From Porticoccaceae bacterium (GTDB taxonomy: Bacteria > Pseudomonadota > Gammaproteobacteria > Pseudomonadales > Porticoccaceae), in NCBI GenBank assembly GCA_023228865.1, contig JALOAH010000015.1:1-54105 (forward strand): DNA of 54,105 nt, read 5' to 3'. A program made the translations under genes and the position numbers. Shown here piece by piece: positions 28,523 to 39,948 of this stretch. The notes under the pieces were generated by a model. It made no database searches. It was not told the DNA's origin and saw nothing but the letters and a program-made list of their open reading frames with translations. Position 1 is the stretch's first letter, and every line of letters starts with the position of its first letter.

Positions 28523-28966
28523 ATGAAGTTTGCGATCGCCTTATTCACCAGACCACTCAAAGGGTATCGCCACCTGCCGGATTGGACATGGCGAAAATAC
28601 GGGCGAACTTGCCCGGAATTTGTTGCCTTGCCCAGGGGTGCATTGACCTTGGGGCGCTGGCGGCACATCCCGCTCGGATTCATCATTGCCACTCTGGCCT
28701 GGGCAGCTCCCCTGGCTGAGACTTTGATTATTCCCCTTGGGCAGCAACAGCTGAACAGCGAGAAAACACTGCCCCGCAAGGGCGAAACCATGGCGTCGGT
28801 GCAGAACCGCCTCGGCGAAGCCATAAAAATCTCGCCACCCGTGGGCAAGCCACCGATTACAACCTGGGAGTATGGCGACTTTTTTGTCTACTTTGAGTAC
28901 GATCAGGTTGTTCACACGGTGATCAAATTTCGCCCGCAGCACCCAGAGGCTCTGGATCAACCCTGA
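28523..28966 (+). CDS. Small conserved exported protein of unknown function
   Basis: I do not recognise a characterised function. A 147-residue frame opens at ATG 28523, eight bases after a GGAG. The conserved-looking part is the C-terminal 90 residues (MASVQNRLGEAIKISPPVGKPPITTWEY, with aromatic FFVYFEYDQVVHTVIKF near the end), which resembles short periplasmic proteins next to the lol/nqr genes in pseudomonads. A hydrophobic stretch (IPLGFIIATLAWAAPLAE) ahead of it looks like a signal peptide, but it begins near residue 48 of the long frame. A TTG at 28643, preceded by AGGGG, would place the signal peptide at the N terminus of a 107-residue protein. The start is therefore uncertain, though the frame itself is convincing. 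Confidence 0.72.
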   Translation: MKFAIALFTRPLKGYRHLPDWTWRKYGRTCPEFVALPRGALTLGRWRHIPLGFIIATLAWAAPLAETLIIPLGQQQLNSEKTLPRKGETMASVQNRLGEAIKISPPVGKPPITTWEYGDFFVYFEYDQVVHTVIKFRPQHPEALDQP

Positions 28967-28999
28967 TCCTCTTCAGGATCAGCCGCGACAGCTGCCCGT

Positions 29000-29824
29000 T
29001 CAATTCCTGTCGAGGAGAAAGTCGGTGACCACGCGAACAAAACGATCTGTGCCTGTGGCGTGGGCATTGTGCCCCTGGCCTTTGAGGCAAACCTTGCGGG
29101 AATTGGGAATTATTCTGTGCAGCGTGTCCGCATCCTCCAAGTGATAAGGCAGCGAATTTGCTCCGACGAGAATCAATGTGGGCGACAAGATATTGGCAAA
29201 ACGCGCCACACCCACCTCCATATGGTGAATGACACCGATCTCCCGAGTCCAGGTAGGGGTATGAGCCAGGGTTCGCGCCCAGGAGGTGGACTTTTTAAAG
29301 CCTTCAAGTTCCTCGTCGCTCATTTTCAGCAACTGGGTGAGGCCTATAGCCAGGGCTTGCTCATAATCTTCCTTGTGAAAGGCGTCGTAATAATCGTCGA
29401 GACCTACGGAGGTGACCGAGGTGTGCACGGGTATGGGGGGTTCGTAAATCACCAGTTTTGCCACTGGAAACTGGTTCGCCGTTTCCATGGCACAGACCCC
29501 GCCATAGGAATGCCCCAAAAGAAAGGCGCCTTCACCTGCGGCGGCGAGAACCGCGCGAATATCTTCCCGCTCCTTGGCGAGGGAATACTCTCTGCTGTCG
29601 CCGCTGCGACCCCGACCGCGGCGATCCATAACATAACAGGTGAAATTTTCGGCAAGACCGGTGGCTGCCCGCAGCCAATCATCCGCAGACTGAAGACTGC
29701 CGTGAACGATCACCAGGCTTGGCCCCGCCCCCACTTTAAAATAACCGATGGCGGTGCCATCCGCAGACAGCACATGTTCCTCACTGATGGTCTTGGCGGT
29801 GTTGTTGGCAAGGGTTTCCGTCAT
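29000..29824 (-). CDS. Alpha/beta hydrolase
   Basis: This is a 274-residue alpha/beta-hydrolase fold protein. Visible are the oxyanion HG in VIVHGSLQ (about 38-45), MDRRGRGRSGDS, the nucleophile Ser106 in LLGHSYGG and the catalytic-type His in GQGHNAHAT near the C terminus. A helical lid lies between about 150 and 205. The ATG at 29824 follows AAGAGGA at a rather long distance; the frame continues to 29902 and an upstream start cannot be ruled out. No signal peptide. The substrate cannot be deduced; candidates are small esters or the meta-cleavage/haloperoxidase-like branch. It lies between the small exported-protein gene (convergent) and a repeat element. Confidence 0.85.
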   Translation of the reverse strand: MTETLANNTAKTISEEHVLSADGTAIGYFKVGAGPSLVIVHGSLQSADDWLRAATGLAENFTCYVMDRRGRGRSGDSREYSLAKEREDIRAVLAAAGEGAFLLGHSYGGVCAMETANQFPVAKLVIYEPPIPVHTSVTSVGLDDYYDAFHKEDYEQALAIGLTQLLKMSDEELEGFKKSTSWARTLAHTPTWTREIGVIHHMEVGVARFANILSPTLILVGANSLPYHLEDADTLHRIIPNSRKVCLKGQGHNAHATGTDRFVRVVTDFLLDRN

Positions 29825-30000
29825 TTTTTCAGCAATCCTCTTTTTAGGCAGATTATCTAAGTCTCCAGCCTGTTCACTGGAACACATGGCACATTTTTGC
29901 AATCTGGTGGGTTTGAGTGTCTTTCGATATGGCCGTAATCGCGAAACAGGGTTCAGCCAATGGCGCCCAAAGCGGCGCCGAAAAATAGTGCAAAGGTTAA

Positions 30001-30115
30001 AGCAGCTATCGCCAGCAGGGCTGGCTCCTACCAGTCAATGATTTTTTGAGTAGGAGCCAGCCCTGCTGGCGATAGCTGAAGATTCTCCAAGGCAGACAAT
30101 GTCAAATTGAAGCAA
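30001..30115. repeat. Nested palindromic repeat, copy B (perfect 28-bp inverted repeat)
   Basis: In the 320-base gap between the hydrolase gene and nqrM, a 28-base arm (30004-30031) is repeated perfectly in inverted orientation (30050-30077), separated by an 18-base loop. Each arm contains the core ATCGCCAGCAGGGCTGGC. The outer arm AGACAATGTCAAATTGAAGC (30094-30113) matches copies A and C in inverted orientation; the left outer arm is not recognisable. Being downstream of nqrM, it may also act as a transcript end. The rest of the gap shows nothing further. Confidence 0.85.
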
Positions 30116-30144
30116 CACTCAAGGGAATCCGCAGAGACGCTCGC

Positions 30145-30378
30145 TTAACGACCAGCTGCATTGTAGCCGAGATTTTTGGCTGCATCATTGTCGCCGCCAT
30201 TCTCCTCGCATTTGTTGGGGTCGCCACCGCAGATATCGCAGACATACTCCTCTTCGCCGAGGGCTGCGCCAACACCACCGCAGGAACCGGAAATAGGCTT
30301 TCTACCCATCAGCACTCCCACTGACATGGCGGCAATAATAGTGAGCAGAACCGCCAGTGTAATAAAGAAGGTCAGCAT
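30145..30378 (-). CDS. nqrM: Na+-NQR maturation protein NqrM
   Basis: NqrM is a small membrane protein needed to assemble Na+-NQR, probably by supplying iron to the Cys-ligated Fe centre in NqrD/NqrE. The 77-residue product has one N-terminal helix (FITLAVLLTIIAAMSVGVLMG), then SGSCGG and a Cys cluster CDICGGDPNKCEEN, the hallmark of this family (formerly DUF539). It starts on the base where apbE stops, at the end of the nqr operon, as expected. Confidence 0.96.
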   Translation of the reverse strand: MLTFFITLAVLLTIIAAMSVGVLMGRKPISGSCGGVGAALGEEEYVCDICGGDPNKCEENGGDNDAAKNLGYNAAGR

Positions 30379-31433
30379 TAGTTCACCTCATTGAGATAGG
30401 GTTTGAAGGCGTCGGAATAGTCTTCCTTAAAGCCGTCGCCTGTTTTTGACAACGTCAACACGGGGACATTCTGTTGCGCTGCATAATCCAGTGTTGCCTT
30501 GGTGCCCATCACCATAAACGCGGTTGCCAGGGCATCGGCGCGGGCACTGTTGTCAGCAATCACTGTAACAGAAGCCAGCCGATGAGTGATCGGATAGCCA
30601 CTGCGTGGATCCAAAGTGTGGGAATAGCGCCGCCCCTCTTTTTCAAAATAGTTGCGATAATCTCCGGAAGTTGCCACCCCCGCATCCGTCACAGAGACAA
30701 CCCGCTGCACGCTGCGAGTGCTGCTCAAAGGCTGCTCAATAGCAATCTGCCAGGGAGTGTTGCGAATATTGACGCCAGCCAGCGCCATCTCGCCGCCTAC
30801 TTCCACCATGTATCTGGAGAGTCCCTGGCGGCGCAGAAGTTCCGCAACCTTGTCGGCCGCATAGCCTTTGGCAACGGCGGAAAGATCCAGAGAAAGATCT
30901 TTGTTTTTGATAACCATCAGGCTCTCGGGTCGCAGTTCGATACCCTGAAAACCCACTTCCATAAGTAACTTGTCGATGTCGGCCTTGCTGAGCAGCTGGT
31001 CTTCGCGGTAGTGGGGGCCAAAACCCCAGAGATCCACCAGGGCGCCCACCGTGGGATCAAAAGCCCCTGCGGTTTCGCGGTGAATGGCCGCCGACAGCTC
31101 CAGCACCGCCATCAGTTCTGCAGAAACCGAAAAAGGTTCGCCCACAGGGGCAGCATTCAGGTTGCTGAGCTCAGAATCGGTTTTATAGGTGGACATTTTG
31201 CGATCAATGCCGTCGAGCACACCTTTTATGGCCTCATCCAGATTCTCCGGCAGAGGTTGCGCGGTGATCACGGTCACATGATAGCTGGTGCCCATGGTCT
31301 GACCGGCAAAGCTGTGGCTTTGCGGTTTGCTTCCACAGCCGACCACCAAGGCCAGCAGGAGAACAACGAAAAACGAGGCCAAAGGCCCCGTTTTTCTGGC
31401 GCACCGTTTGATGCTAGCCGCCACGGAATTCAA
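30378..31433 (-). CDS. apbE: FAD:protein FMN transferase ApbE
   Basis: ApbE is a periplasmic enzyme that attaches FMN covalently to threonines of NqrB and NqrC. The 351-residue protein has an N-terminal lipoprotein signal with Cys33 in LALVVGCGS, then the flavin transferase domain with [37 protein letters not shown] and [12 protein letters not shown]. It overlaps the nqrF stop by four bases. Its targets, both with the SGAT/TGAT-type acceptor motif, are encoded in the same operon. Confidence 0.97.
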   Translation of the reverse strand: MNSVAASIKRCARKTGPLASFFVVLLLALVVGCGSKPQSHSFAGQTMGTSYHVTVITAQPLPENLDEAIKGVLDGIDRKMSTYKTDSELSNLNAAPVGEPFSVSAELMAVLELSAAIHRETAGAFDPTVGALVDLWGFGPHYREDQLLSKADIDKLLMEVGFQGIELRPESLMVIKNKDLSLDLSAVAKGYAADKVAELLRRQGLSRYMVEVGGEMALAGVNIRNTPWQIAIEQPLSSTRSVQRVVSVTDAGVATSGDYRNYFEKEGRRYSHTLDPRSGYPITHRLASVTVIADNSARADALATAFMVMGTKATLDYAAQQNVPVLTLSKTGDGFKEDYSDAFKPYLNEVN

Positions 31434-32653
31434 CCACCGAAGTCATCGAGGAGGATATTGTCTTTCTCGACGCCAAGATCTTCGAGCATCTTGATAACCG
31501 CAGCATTCATCATTGGCGGTCCGCACATGTAGTATTCACAATCTTCAGGGGCTGGATGATCCTTGAGGTACTGCTCATAAAGAACGTTGTGAATAAAGCC
31601 GGTGAGGCCGGTCCAATTGTCTTCCGGCTGCGGATCAGACAACGCCAAGTGCCATTTAAAGTTGTCGTTTTCCGCCGCCAACTGATCGTATTCTTCATTG
31701 TAGAAGCACTCGCGCATGCTGCGGGCACCGTACCAGAAGGAAATTTTACGCTTGGAATTGAGGCGCTTGAGCTGGTCAAAAATATGCGAGCGCATGGGTG
31801 CCATACCGGCACCACCGCCAATGAAAACCATTTCCGCGTCTGTATCCTTGGCAAAAAACTCACCGAAGGGACCATAGACGGTGATTGTGTCGCCCTGCTT
31901 CAGACTGAAGACATAAGATGACATCTGCCCAGGAGGAATACCTTTGCTGCCAGGGGGCGGCGTGGCAATACGGATGTTGAATTTGACGATGCCGCGCTCT
32001 TCCGGGTAATTAGCCATGGAATAGGCGCGAATAACAGGCTCGGTCACCTTCGACTCCAAATTAAAGAAACCGAAACGCTCCCAGTCACCGCGGTATTCCG
32101 GATCGATCTGAAAATCCTTGAACTGAACATGGTGAGGGGGCGCTTCCAGCTGAACATAACCGCCAGCGCGGAAATTGACGTTTTCCCCCTCCGGCAGACG
32201 CAGGGTCAGCTCCTTGATAAAGGTGGCGACATTGGGATTAGAATCCACAGTGCACTGCCACTGCTTAACACCGAAAACATCTTCGGGAACGTGGATTTTC
32301 ATATCCTGTTTCACCGGCGTCTGGCAGGACAGGCGCCAGCCTTCCTTGGCCTCGCGGCGATTGAAATGCGCTTCCTCTGTGGGCAGCATGGCGCCGCCGC
32401 CTTCGTTGACAATGCATTTGCACTGGGCGCAGCTGCCGCCGCCGCCACAGGCGGATGCCAGGAAAATGCCCTGGCTTGATAGGGTTTGCAGAAGTTTGTC
32501 CCCTGCGGGAACAGTGATGGTTTTCTCGTCGTTAATGAGAATCTGGACGTTACCGGAACTGACCAATTTTGCCCTGGCACTGAGAATAACCAAAACTAGT
32601 GCCAACACAATGCCAGTGAACATGGCAACGCCGAGGGTAATTTCTAAATTCAT
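31430..32653 (-). CDS. nqrF: Na+-NQR subunit F (NADH-oxidising)
   Basis: NqrF takes electrons from NADH via FAD to a 2Fe-2S centre. The 407-residue protein has an N-terminal helix (about 4-26), a ferredoxin domain with Cys69, Cys75, Cys78 and Cys110 as ligands ([14 protein letters not shown]), and a C-terminal ferredoxin-reductase domain with the FAD motif RAYSMANYP, the NADH-site [12 protein letters not shown] and the C-terminal aromatic/Gly end. It matches V. cholerae NqrF in length. A 27-base gap separates it from nqrE. Confidence 0.98.
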   Translation of the reverse strand: MNLEITLGVAMFTGIVLALVLVILSARAKLVSSGNVQILINDEKTITVPAGDKLLQTLSSQGIFLASACGGGGSCAQCKCIVNEGGGAMLPTEEAHFNRREAKEGWRLSCQTPVKQDMKIHVPEDVFGVKQWQCTVDSNPNVATFIKELTLRLPEGENVNFRAGGYVQLEAPPHHVQFKDFQIDPEYRGDWERFGFFNLESKVTEPVIRAYSMANYPEERGIVKFNIRIATPPPGSKGIPPGQMSSYVFSLKQGDTITVYGPFGEFFAKDTDAEMVFIGGGAGMAPMRSHIFDQLKRLNSKRKISFWYGARSMRECFYNEEYDQLAAENDNFKWHLALSDPQPEDNWTGLTGFIHNVLYEQYLKDHPAPEDCEYYMCGPPMMNAAVIKMLEDLGVEKDNILLDDFGG

Positions 32654-32680
32654 AGCGTTTTCCTACTCCATTTCACCGGA

Positions 32681-33298
32681 TTAAAGGTCTATACCACCGA
32701 AGGACATAAAGCCCAGGGACATAAGACCTACGGTAATAAAGGTGATGCCCAGACCCTGGAGACCGGCGGGAACATCGCTGTATTTGAGCTTTTCGCGAAT
32801 ACCGGCAAGGGCAATAATGGCAAGCGCCCAGCCAACACCGGCACCTGTACCAAAAACTGCACTTTCCGGGAAATTGTAGTCCCGCTCAACCATAAACAGG
32901 GCACCGCCCATAATGGCGCAGTTGACGGTAATCAGCGGCAAAAACACACCCAGGGCGCTGTACAGCGCAGGCACATACTTGTCGAGGAACATCTCCATGA
33001 TCTGGACAATGGCGGCAATTACACCAATGTAGCTGAGCAGCCCCAGGAAGCTCAGATCGACAGTTTTAAGCGCCTCAACGCCGGTCCAGGCCAGGGCGCC
33101 CTCGGCGAGCAAACCCTGATAAATCAGGTTGTTGACAGGCACGGTGATACCGAGCACGACAATAACCGCGATACCGAGACCAATGGCCGCCTCCACTTTT
33201 TTGGAGATGGCGATAAAGGTACACATGCCCAGAAAGAACGACAGCGCCATGTTCTCGATGAAAATGGAGCGAATAAACAGACTCAGATAATGTTCCAT
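32681..33298 (-). CDS. nqrE: Na+-NQR subunit E
   Basis: NqrE is one of the two related membrane subunits (with NqrD) that hold the Fe centre in the middle of the membrane. The 205-residue protein has six predicted helices; the conserved Cys residues sit in [11 protein letters not shown] and [11 protein letters not shown]. The ATG at 33298 gives [13 protein letters not shown], the family N terminus, and lies one base past the nqrD stop region; a longer frame to 33334 reads into nqrD. Confidence 0.97.
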   Translation of the reverse strand: MEHYLSLFIRSIFIENMALSFFLGMCTFIAISKKVEAAIGLGIAVIVVLGITVPVNNLIYQGLLAEGALAWTGVEALKTVDLSFLGLLSYIGVIAAIVQIMEMFLDKYVPALYSALGVFLPLITVNCAIMGGALFMVERDYNFPESAVFGTGAGVGWALAIIALAGIREKLKYSDVPAGLQGLGITFITVGLMSLGFMSFGGIDL

Positions 33299-33299
33299 A

Positions 33300-33959
<660 letters not shown>

Positions 33960-33964
33960 GGCAA

Positions 33965-34735
33965 TCAGGCCTCCCCGGCTTTCAGGTTGGACAGAAATTT
34001 GGCGTAACCGTTTTCACCCATCCAGTATTGGATCAGGTTGTCAACGCCCTTGGAAGTGAGTGTGGCGCCGGACAGGCCGTCTATCTGATATTGCGCCGCC
34101 GGATTACTGTTGTCCACCTCGCCCTTGAGAATGGTCAGCCGCACCGCGCCCTCATCATAGACTTTTTTACCAGGCCACTTCGCTTTCCACAAAGGATTGT
34201 CGACCTCACCACCCAGCCCCGGCGTTTCCGCATGCTCGTAGAAACCCAGACCGGCAACGGTATTGAAATCCGCTTGCAGCGCCAGGAAGCCATAGAGTGT
34301 GGACCAGAGGCCATAGCCTTTGACAGGGAGAATGATTTTATCCAGATCACCATTATCGTTGTTGACGATATAAACAAGGCCGTAATCCGCCTGGCGATTG
34401 ATTTTGGCAATGTCCTTCTCGTCATCAACCGCTGACGACAGCTTGGGGTCTTTGGATGCCTTGCGCTGGTCGTAGGTTTCGGGGTTTACCGCATCGGTGA
34501 AGGTTCCGGAAGCAAAATCGATTGCCTTGATCTGCACTTTCTCGAATTGCTTCTCGACACTGACACCCTCTTGCAGCAACCCTGCTGCGGCGAGGATGTT
34601 GCGCTTTTTATCCAGAGCCTTGTTGGCCTGCTGGGCATCACGCAAGAGAACGGCGGCGGCGGAAACCACAACTGAGCACACTAGACAGAGGACAATGGCC
34701 ACTGTCAGGACTTTTTTCATACTTTCATTAGCCAC
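33965..34735 (-). CDS. nqrC: Na+-NQR subunit C (FMN-carrying)
   Basis: NqrC carries a covalent FMN on the periplasmic side. The 256-residue protein has a single N-terminal helix (about 8-30), then a periplasmic FMN-binding domain; the acceptor is Thr225 in LSGATLTS, the same number as in V. cholerae NqrC. The start is GTG at 34735, chosen because it follows AGGAG at eight bases and gives [10 protein letters not shown]; it overlaps the nqrB stop by eight bases. The ATG of MKKVL at residue 6 is a weaker alternative. Confidence 0.97.
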   Translation of the reverse strand: MANESMKKVLTVAIVLCLVCSVVVSAAAVLLRDAQQANKALDKKRNILAAAGLLQEGVSVEKQFEKVQIKAIDFASGTFTDAVNPETYDQRKASKDPKLSSAVDDEKDIAKINRQADYGLVYIVNNDNGDLDKIILPVKGYGLWSTLYGFLALQADFNTVAGLGFYEHAETPGLGGEVDNPLWKAKWPGKKVYDEGAVRLTILKGEVDNSNPAAQYQIDGLSGATLTSKGVDNLIQYWMGENGYAKFLSNLKAGEA

Positions 34736-35927
34736 GAGCCATTCTCCTCTTGATGTTGGATTGAACAACAAAATGGTCAATCAGCGGGGCGAACAGGTTG
34801 GCAAAAAGAATGGCCAGCATCATGCCTTCCGGAAACGCGGGGTTGACCACACGGATCAACACCACCATCACCCCGATGAGCATGCCAAACCAAAATTTAC
34901 CCGTATTGGTCATGGCGGCGGACACCGGGTCGGTTGCCATAAACACCATACCAAAGGCAAAGCCACCAAGAACCAGGTGCCAGTGCCAGGGCATGGCGAA
35001 CATGGGGTTGGTATCGGAGCCGATAAAGTTAAACAGGGAGGACAGCGCCATCATGCCCAGCATAACGCCGGCCATAATGCGCCAGGAGGCAATGCGGGTA
35101 ATCAACAGAATGGCGCCGCCGATAAAGATGGCCAGTGTGGACACTTCACCGATGGAGCCCTGCATGCGACCAAAAAAGGCATCCAGCCAGGTCATCTGAC
35201 CCACCAGGGCGGTCATGCCGTCTGCTGCCGCTACAGACAGGGCTGTTGCTCCGGTAAAGCCGTCAACCGCAGTCCACACCGTATCCCCGGACATGGCCGC
35301 CGGGTAGGCAAAGAACAGGAACGCCCTTCCGGTGAGCGCCGGATTGAGGAAGTTCTTGCCCGTACCGCCAAACACTTCCTTGCCAATAACCACACCAAAG
35401 GAAATCCCCAGGGCAACCATCCACAGGGGCGCATCGGGTGGGCAAATCAGCGCAAAAAGGATGGACGTAACGAAGAAACCTTCGTTAATTTCGTGGCCGC
35501 GCACCGTGGCGAAGACCACTTCCCAAAAGCCGCCGACAATAAAGGTGACCGCATAAATGGGCAAAAAGAACACCGCACCATACCAGAAGCAGTCCCAGAT
35601 GCTGTTGGGGTCGTGCCCGGCGAGAAGGCTGATCAGGGGGCCGTGCCAATCATTCACAGAGGTTACGCCCATGGCAGCCATGGCCGTGTTGGCCTGAAAA
35701 CCCAGGTTATACATGCCGTAGAACATGGCCGGGAATACCGCGAGCCACACGGTAATCATGACCCTTTTAAGGTCGATACCATCGCGAATATGGGAGCCGT
35801 TTTTGGTGACATCGGGGGGTGAATAAAAAATGGTGTCTACAGCTTCATAGAGCGCATACCACTTCTCATACTTGCCACCTTTGTGGAAATTGGGTTCGAT
35901 CTTATCGAGAAATTTTCTTAAGCCCAT
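34728..35927 (-). CDS. nqrB: Na+-NQR subunit B (Na+-translocating)
   Basis: NqrB is the large membrane subunit that holds riboflavin and a covalent FMN and forms the main Na+ path. The 399-residue protein has about ten predicted helices. The FMN acceptor is Thr228 in [10 protein letters not shown], and [15 protein letters not shown] and [11 protein letters not shown] are family segments. It starts [14 protein letters not shown] and is two bases from the nqrA stop. Confidence 0.98.
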   Translation of the reverse strand: MGLRKFLDKIEPNFHKGGKYEKWYALYEAVDTIFYSPPDVTKNGSHIRDGIDLKRVMITVWLAVFPAMFYGMYNLGFQANTAMAAMGVTSVNDWHGPLISLLAGHDPNSIWDCFWYGAVFFLPIYAVTFIVGGFWEVVFATVRGHEINEGFFVTSILFALICPPDAPLWMVALGISFGVVIGKEVFGGTGKNFLNPALTGRAFLFFAYPAAMSGDTVWTAVDGFTGATALSVAAADGMTALVGQMTWLDAFFGRMQGSIGEVSTLAIFIGGAILLITRIASWRIMAGVMLGMMALSSLFNFIGSDTNPMFAMPWHWHLVLGGFAFGMVFMATDPVSAAMTNTGKFWFGMLIGVMVVLIRVVNPAFPEGMMLAILFANLFAPLIDHFVVQSNIKRRMARG

Positions 35928-35929
35928 GA

Positions 35930-37291
<1,362 letters not shown>

Positions 37292-37468
37292 TCAACTAAA
37301 AAACTGGGGGCTGATCCAAAAGGGATGCAGCTGAAATTTTTTGACCGGTAAAAACTCAACAGGGTTTGAAACCCCGGCCATTGATGCTTTCACCACAGAA
37401 CCGGGAGCTAAAACACGCTCAACCCAGGGGCAGCTCCCCTGACCAACCATTCTGTTTGACGGGGCGAA

Positions 37469-37497
37469 ATTATAGCGACTGAACCCGGGGAATACCA
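37469..37497 (-). promoter_or_regulatory. nqrA: Candidate promoter of the nqr operon
   Basis: On the minus strand a perfect TATAAT (37474-37469) lies 17 bases after TGGTAT (37497-37492), a weak -35. It is about 190 bases ahead of nqrA. A small hairpin (37425-37441) lies in the predicted leader. Apart from this and the GAPDH terminator, I see nothing in the 326-base gap. Confidence 0.35.
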
Positions 37498-37562
37498 GCT
37501 GGCGCAATCACCGGAAAGCGCCAATTTCAGCCGTTGACATCAATAATTTAGAAAATAAATCG

Positions 37563-37587
37563 AAAAAAAGCCCCCTTATCGGGGGCT
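37563..37587 (-). terminator. Rho-independent terminator of gapdh
   Basis: On the minus strand, 13 bases after the stop, AGCCCCC and GGGGGCT (37587-37581 and 37575-37569) form a 7-bp stem with a five-base loop, followed by a run of seven T. This is a textbook intrinsic terminator. Confidence 0.93.
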
Positions 37588-37599
37588 CTGGCGCATTTC

Positions 37600-39054
37600 T
37601 CAGAAGCTTCTGGGATAGGTTTGCCACTCGACACCGGCCATCTTTTCCAGCGCCCTGACCACCTGGCAGCTGTAACCAAACTCATTGTCATACCAACAAT
37701 AGAGTACAACCGAATCACCGTTGGTAATGGTGGCCTTGGAATCAAAAATGCAGGCGTGGCGGTCGCCAACAAAGTCCGTAGACACCGCTTCCTCAGAAAT
37801 GGTATAGCCGATTTGCTGTTGCAAAGGCGAGTAGAGCGCGGTTTGGCGCATAAACTCGTTGAGCTCCTCGACAGTCACCTCAGTCTTGAGCTGAAGATTG
37901 AGTATGGCCATGGAGACATTGGGGGTAGGCACGCGAATGGAATTGCCGGTGAGTTTGCCGGTAAGTTCGGGAATTGCCTTGGCAACCGCTTTGGCGGCAC
38001 CGGTTTCCGTCAGCACCATATTAAGGGCGGCACTGCGACCGCGGCGGGCGCCCTTGTGGTAGTTGTCGATCAGGTTCTGGTCGTTGGTGTAGGCGTGCAC
38101 CGTTTCCACATGGCCTTTGACCACACCGTACTTGTCCATCAGCACCCTGAGCACCGGCACAATGGCGTTGGTGGTACAGGATGCCGCAGAGATAATCGGC
38201 TGATCCGGGGTTATGGCGTCGTGATTGACACCAAAGACGATATTGGGAATATCCCCTTTGCCCGGCGCGGTCAGCAGAACCCTGGCAACTCCTGGGCATT
38301 TCAGGTGCTGACCAAGACCCACTTCGTCCCGCCACACCCCGGTATTATCAACCACCAGGGCATCCTTGATGCCATACTGGGTGTAATCAATATCTTCCGG
38401 GGAGTTGGCGTAAATCACCTGGATTTCATTGCCGTTGCAAATCAGCTTGTTCTCCTCTTCAAGCACGCGAATGGTGCCCTTGAAGGAGCCGTGAACCGAA
38501 TCCCTGCGCAGCAAACTGGCGCGCTTGACCAGATCATCGTCACTCTTGCTCTTGCGGACAACAATGGCGCGAAGACGCAAAAGATCGCCGCCACCGGCTT
38601 TTTCAATCAACAACCTCGCCACCAAGCGACCAATGCGGCCAAAACCATAGAGCACCACATCCTGGGGCTCAGGCAGCGGCTTTCTCTTTTGACCTATGTG
38701 GTTGCCCACCTCGTCGCGCAAAAACTCTTTCATCGAGCGGCCATTGGCGCGCTGCTGAAACAGCACCGTGAGCTTGCCGATGTCGATATGGGCGGGCCCC
38801 ATGTCCATGGCTGCCAGCTCCTGGATCATCGGGTAGGTTTCAAACTCGGAGAGCTCGTTTTGCTCGATTTGGCGCACAAAGCGGTGAGCCTTCATCAAGT
38901 CCGTAACCGAACGGTTGACCATATTGCGACCGTACATATACAGAGACACATTGCTCTCGCGGTACAGTTTGCCAATCAGGGGAATCATGCCTTCAGCAAG
39001 GGCTTCACGTTCTTTCCAATCTTTGAAGAAATCAGCTGGCTGTGGTCTTTTCAC
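37600..39054 (-). CDS. Glyceraldehyde-3-phosphate dehydrogenase, long form
   Basis: This enzyme oxidises glyceraldehyde 3-phosphate with NAD(P)+, or works in reverse in gluconeogenesis. The 484-residue protein belongs to the long GAPDH type of pseudomonads and vibrios: about 125 extra N-terminal residues (ALAEGMIPLIGKLYRE ...) before the Rossmann motif VVLYGFGRIGRL, then the catalytic Cys293 in SAASCTTN and WYDNEFGYSCQV. The start is GTG at 39054, with AGGTG seven bases upstream; it places KDWKEREALAEGM as in Pseudomonas. The frame is open to 39210 but without family similarity. The gene lies between nqrA and mfd as in P. aeruginosa, apart from the accessory stretch. Confidence 0.94.
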   Translation of the reverse strand: MKRPQPADFFKDWKEREALAEGMIPLIGKLYRESNVSLYMYGRNMVNRSVTDLMKAHRFVRQIEQNELSEFETYPMIQELAAMDMGPAHIDIGKLTVLFQQRANGRSMKEFLRDEVGNHIGQKRKPLPEPQDVVLYGFGRIGRLVARLLIEKAGGGDLLRLRAIVVRKSKSDDDLVKRASLLRRDSVHGSFKGTIRVLEEENKLICNGNEIQVIYANSPEDIDYTQYGIKDALVVDNTGVWRDEVGLGQHLKCPGVARVLLTAPGKGDIPNIVFGVNHDAITPDQPIISAASCTTNAIVPVLRVLMDKYGVVKGHVETVHAYTNDQNLIDNYHKGARRGRSAALNMVLTETGAAKAVAKAIPELTGKLTGNSIRVPTPNVSMAILNLQLKTEVTVEELNEFMRQTALYSPLQQQIGYTISEEAVSTDFVGDRHACIFDSKATITNGDSVVLYCWYDNEFGYSCQVVRALEKMAGVEWQTYPRSF

Positions 39055-39117
39055 GGGCTGGCACCTATGTGGTAGGTTGTGGTTTTGCGGTTCAGTGGGA
39101 CAACAAAAAGGGCGTGT

Positions 39118-39146
39118 ATTATCTTGATTTGGATAATGATTTGCAA
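39118..39146 (-). promoter_or_regulatory. Candidate promoter of gapdh
   Basis: Minus-strand TTGCAA (39146-39141) and GATAAT (39123-39118) are 17 bases apart, a good sigma-70 spacing, about 65 bases ahead of the GTG start. Each hexamer matches its consensus in 4 or 5 of 6 positions. Confidence 0.5.
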
Positions 39147-39219
39147 GGCGAGCTGGCAGATGGTGACAGGCCGGTTGCCGAGCACGCTCGCTAATGAAAG
39201 AAACAAGCACCCGCCACCG

Positions 39220-39450
39220 TCATTCAAAGCTGTGCGGTTGCATTAACAGCCCTGCCGCCCTCTGGATCAGGCCCATGAGCCAGTTTATCCAGAACATCGC
39301 ATTCCGCATCCGAACCACCCATACCTCTGGCTCTTCAGCGACTTGCTTTGCATGCAACCCATCCTGCTGGCTAAGTTTGACTACCTTGATTTTGAAATCG
39401 GTTGTGTACTGCCAGGTTTTTCTTGGTTGTGTGTATTTGGGCAAGTCCAC
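39220..39450 (-). pseudogene. IS3-type transposase OrfA fragment
   Basis: A 76-codon frame starts at GTG 39450 and opens with YTQPRKTWQYTTDFKIKVVK followed by LSQQDGLHAKQVAE, the typical beginning of an IS3/IS150-family OrfA (HTH_Tnp_1 helix-turn-helix). After about residue 39 the family similarity stops abruptly; the next part (EEPEVWVVRMRN ...) is not the expected continuation. No orfB and no clear terminal inverted repeats were seen, so this is a remnant. It marks the left side of the accessory stretch, between gapdh and the cassette. Confidence 0.6.
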
Positions 39451-39785
39451 ACTCCACTGCTGTGACTGGTTATGGCCGCATGCACCGAAGCCGCCGGCAA
39501 CAAAGCAAGCGGCGCGGCTGCCGGATGCGATTGTTTAGCGCACGACGACGCCAAATGCTTTCGGCGATTTAACTGAGTGGTACGAAGAAAACTGCGCTGC
39601 ACATGCAACTCCATTTGAATCCGAACAACGCCACGAAGAAGAACGCGACGCAACTGAACCCTTAAACCCACTTGCCGACCACGAACCACGTAAAGCGAAT
39701 TGCTTGCTACTGCTGCGATTTCACCAAACCAAAGAATAGCCGAGGGCCATGCTGCTGGGTATTTCAACAATGCAATTCTTTTGCG
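39451..39785. other. Unassigned stretch between IS remnant and attC-like site
   Basis: A minus-strand frame runs from 39770 (TTG) to 39381 and directly follows the attC-like site, where the next cassette of an array would begin. Its translation is basic, Arg/Leu/Ala-rich and resembles nothing I know; it also overlaps the IS remnant. I do not call it a gene. Confidence 0.3.
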
Positions 39786-39869
39786 CCATAACGCCGTGGT
39801 TTGGGGCAGGCGTGAAGCGCAGCGGAACGACTGTCCCAGCCGAAGGCGAACAACACCACTTTGTTAGGT
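39786..39869 (-). other. attC-like recombination site (integron cassette end)
   Basis: Read on the minus strand, the site opens with ACCTAAC (39869-39863), fitting the RYYYAAC core, and closes with GCGTTATGG near 39795-39787, close to the GTTRRRY core. Between them GTGGT pairs with ACCAC and TGGGACAG pairs with CTGCCCCA with one mismatch, around a GCG-rich central loop, giving the long imperfect hairpin of attC sites. The length of about 84 bases is normal for attC. The orientation matches the cassette gene beside it. Confidence 0.6.
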
Positions 39870-39948
39870 GAATTTATGAAAGACAGCGTAAAAAGGGTTA
39901 AGACAGAGCGACAAGCCAAAAATTTTGCAGCCAAAAAGATGAAGAGGC

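Noticed and set aside
37425..37441. Hairpin CAGGGG/CCCCTG upstream of nqrA
   Set aside because: Only six base pairs without a T-run; no riboswitch-like conserved sequence around it.
37621..39075. 484-codon plus-strand open frame
   Set aside because: Exact antisense of gapdh.
39381..39770. 129-codon minus-strand frame next to the attC-like site
   Set aside because: TTG start without ribosome site, odd Arg-rich composition, and overlap with the IS remnant; kept only as an unassigned stretch.
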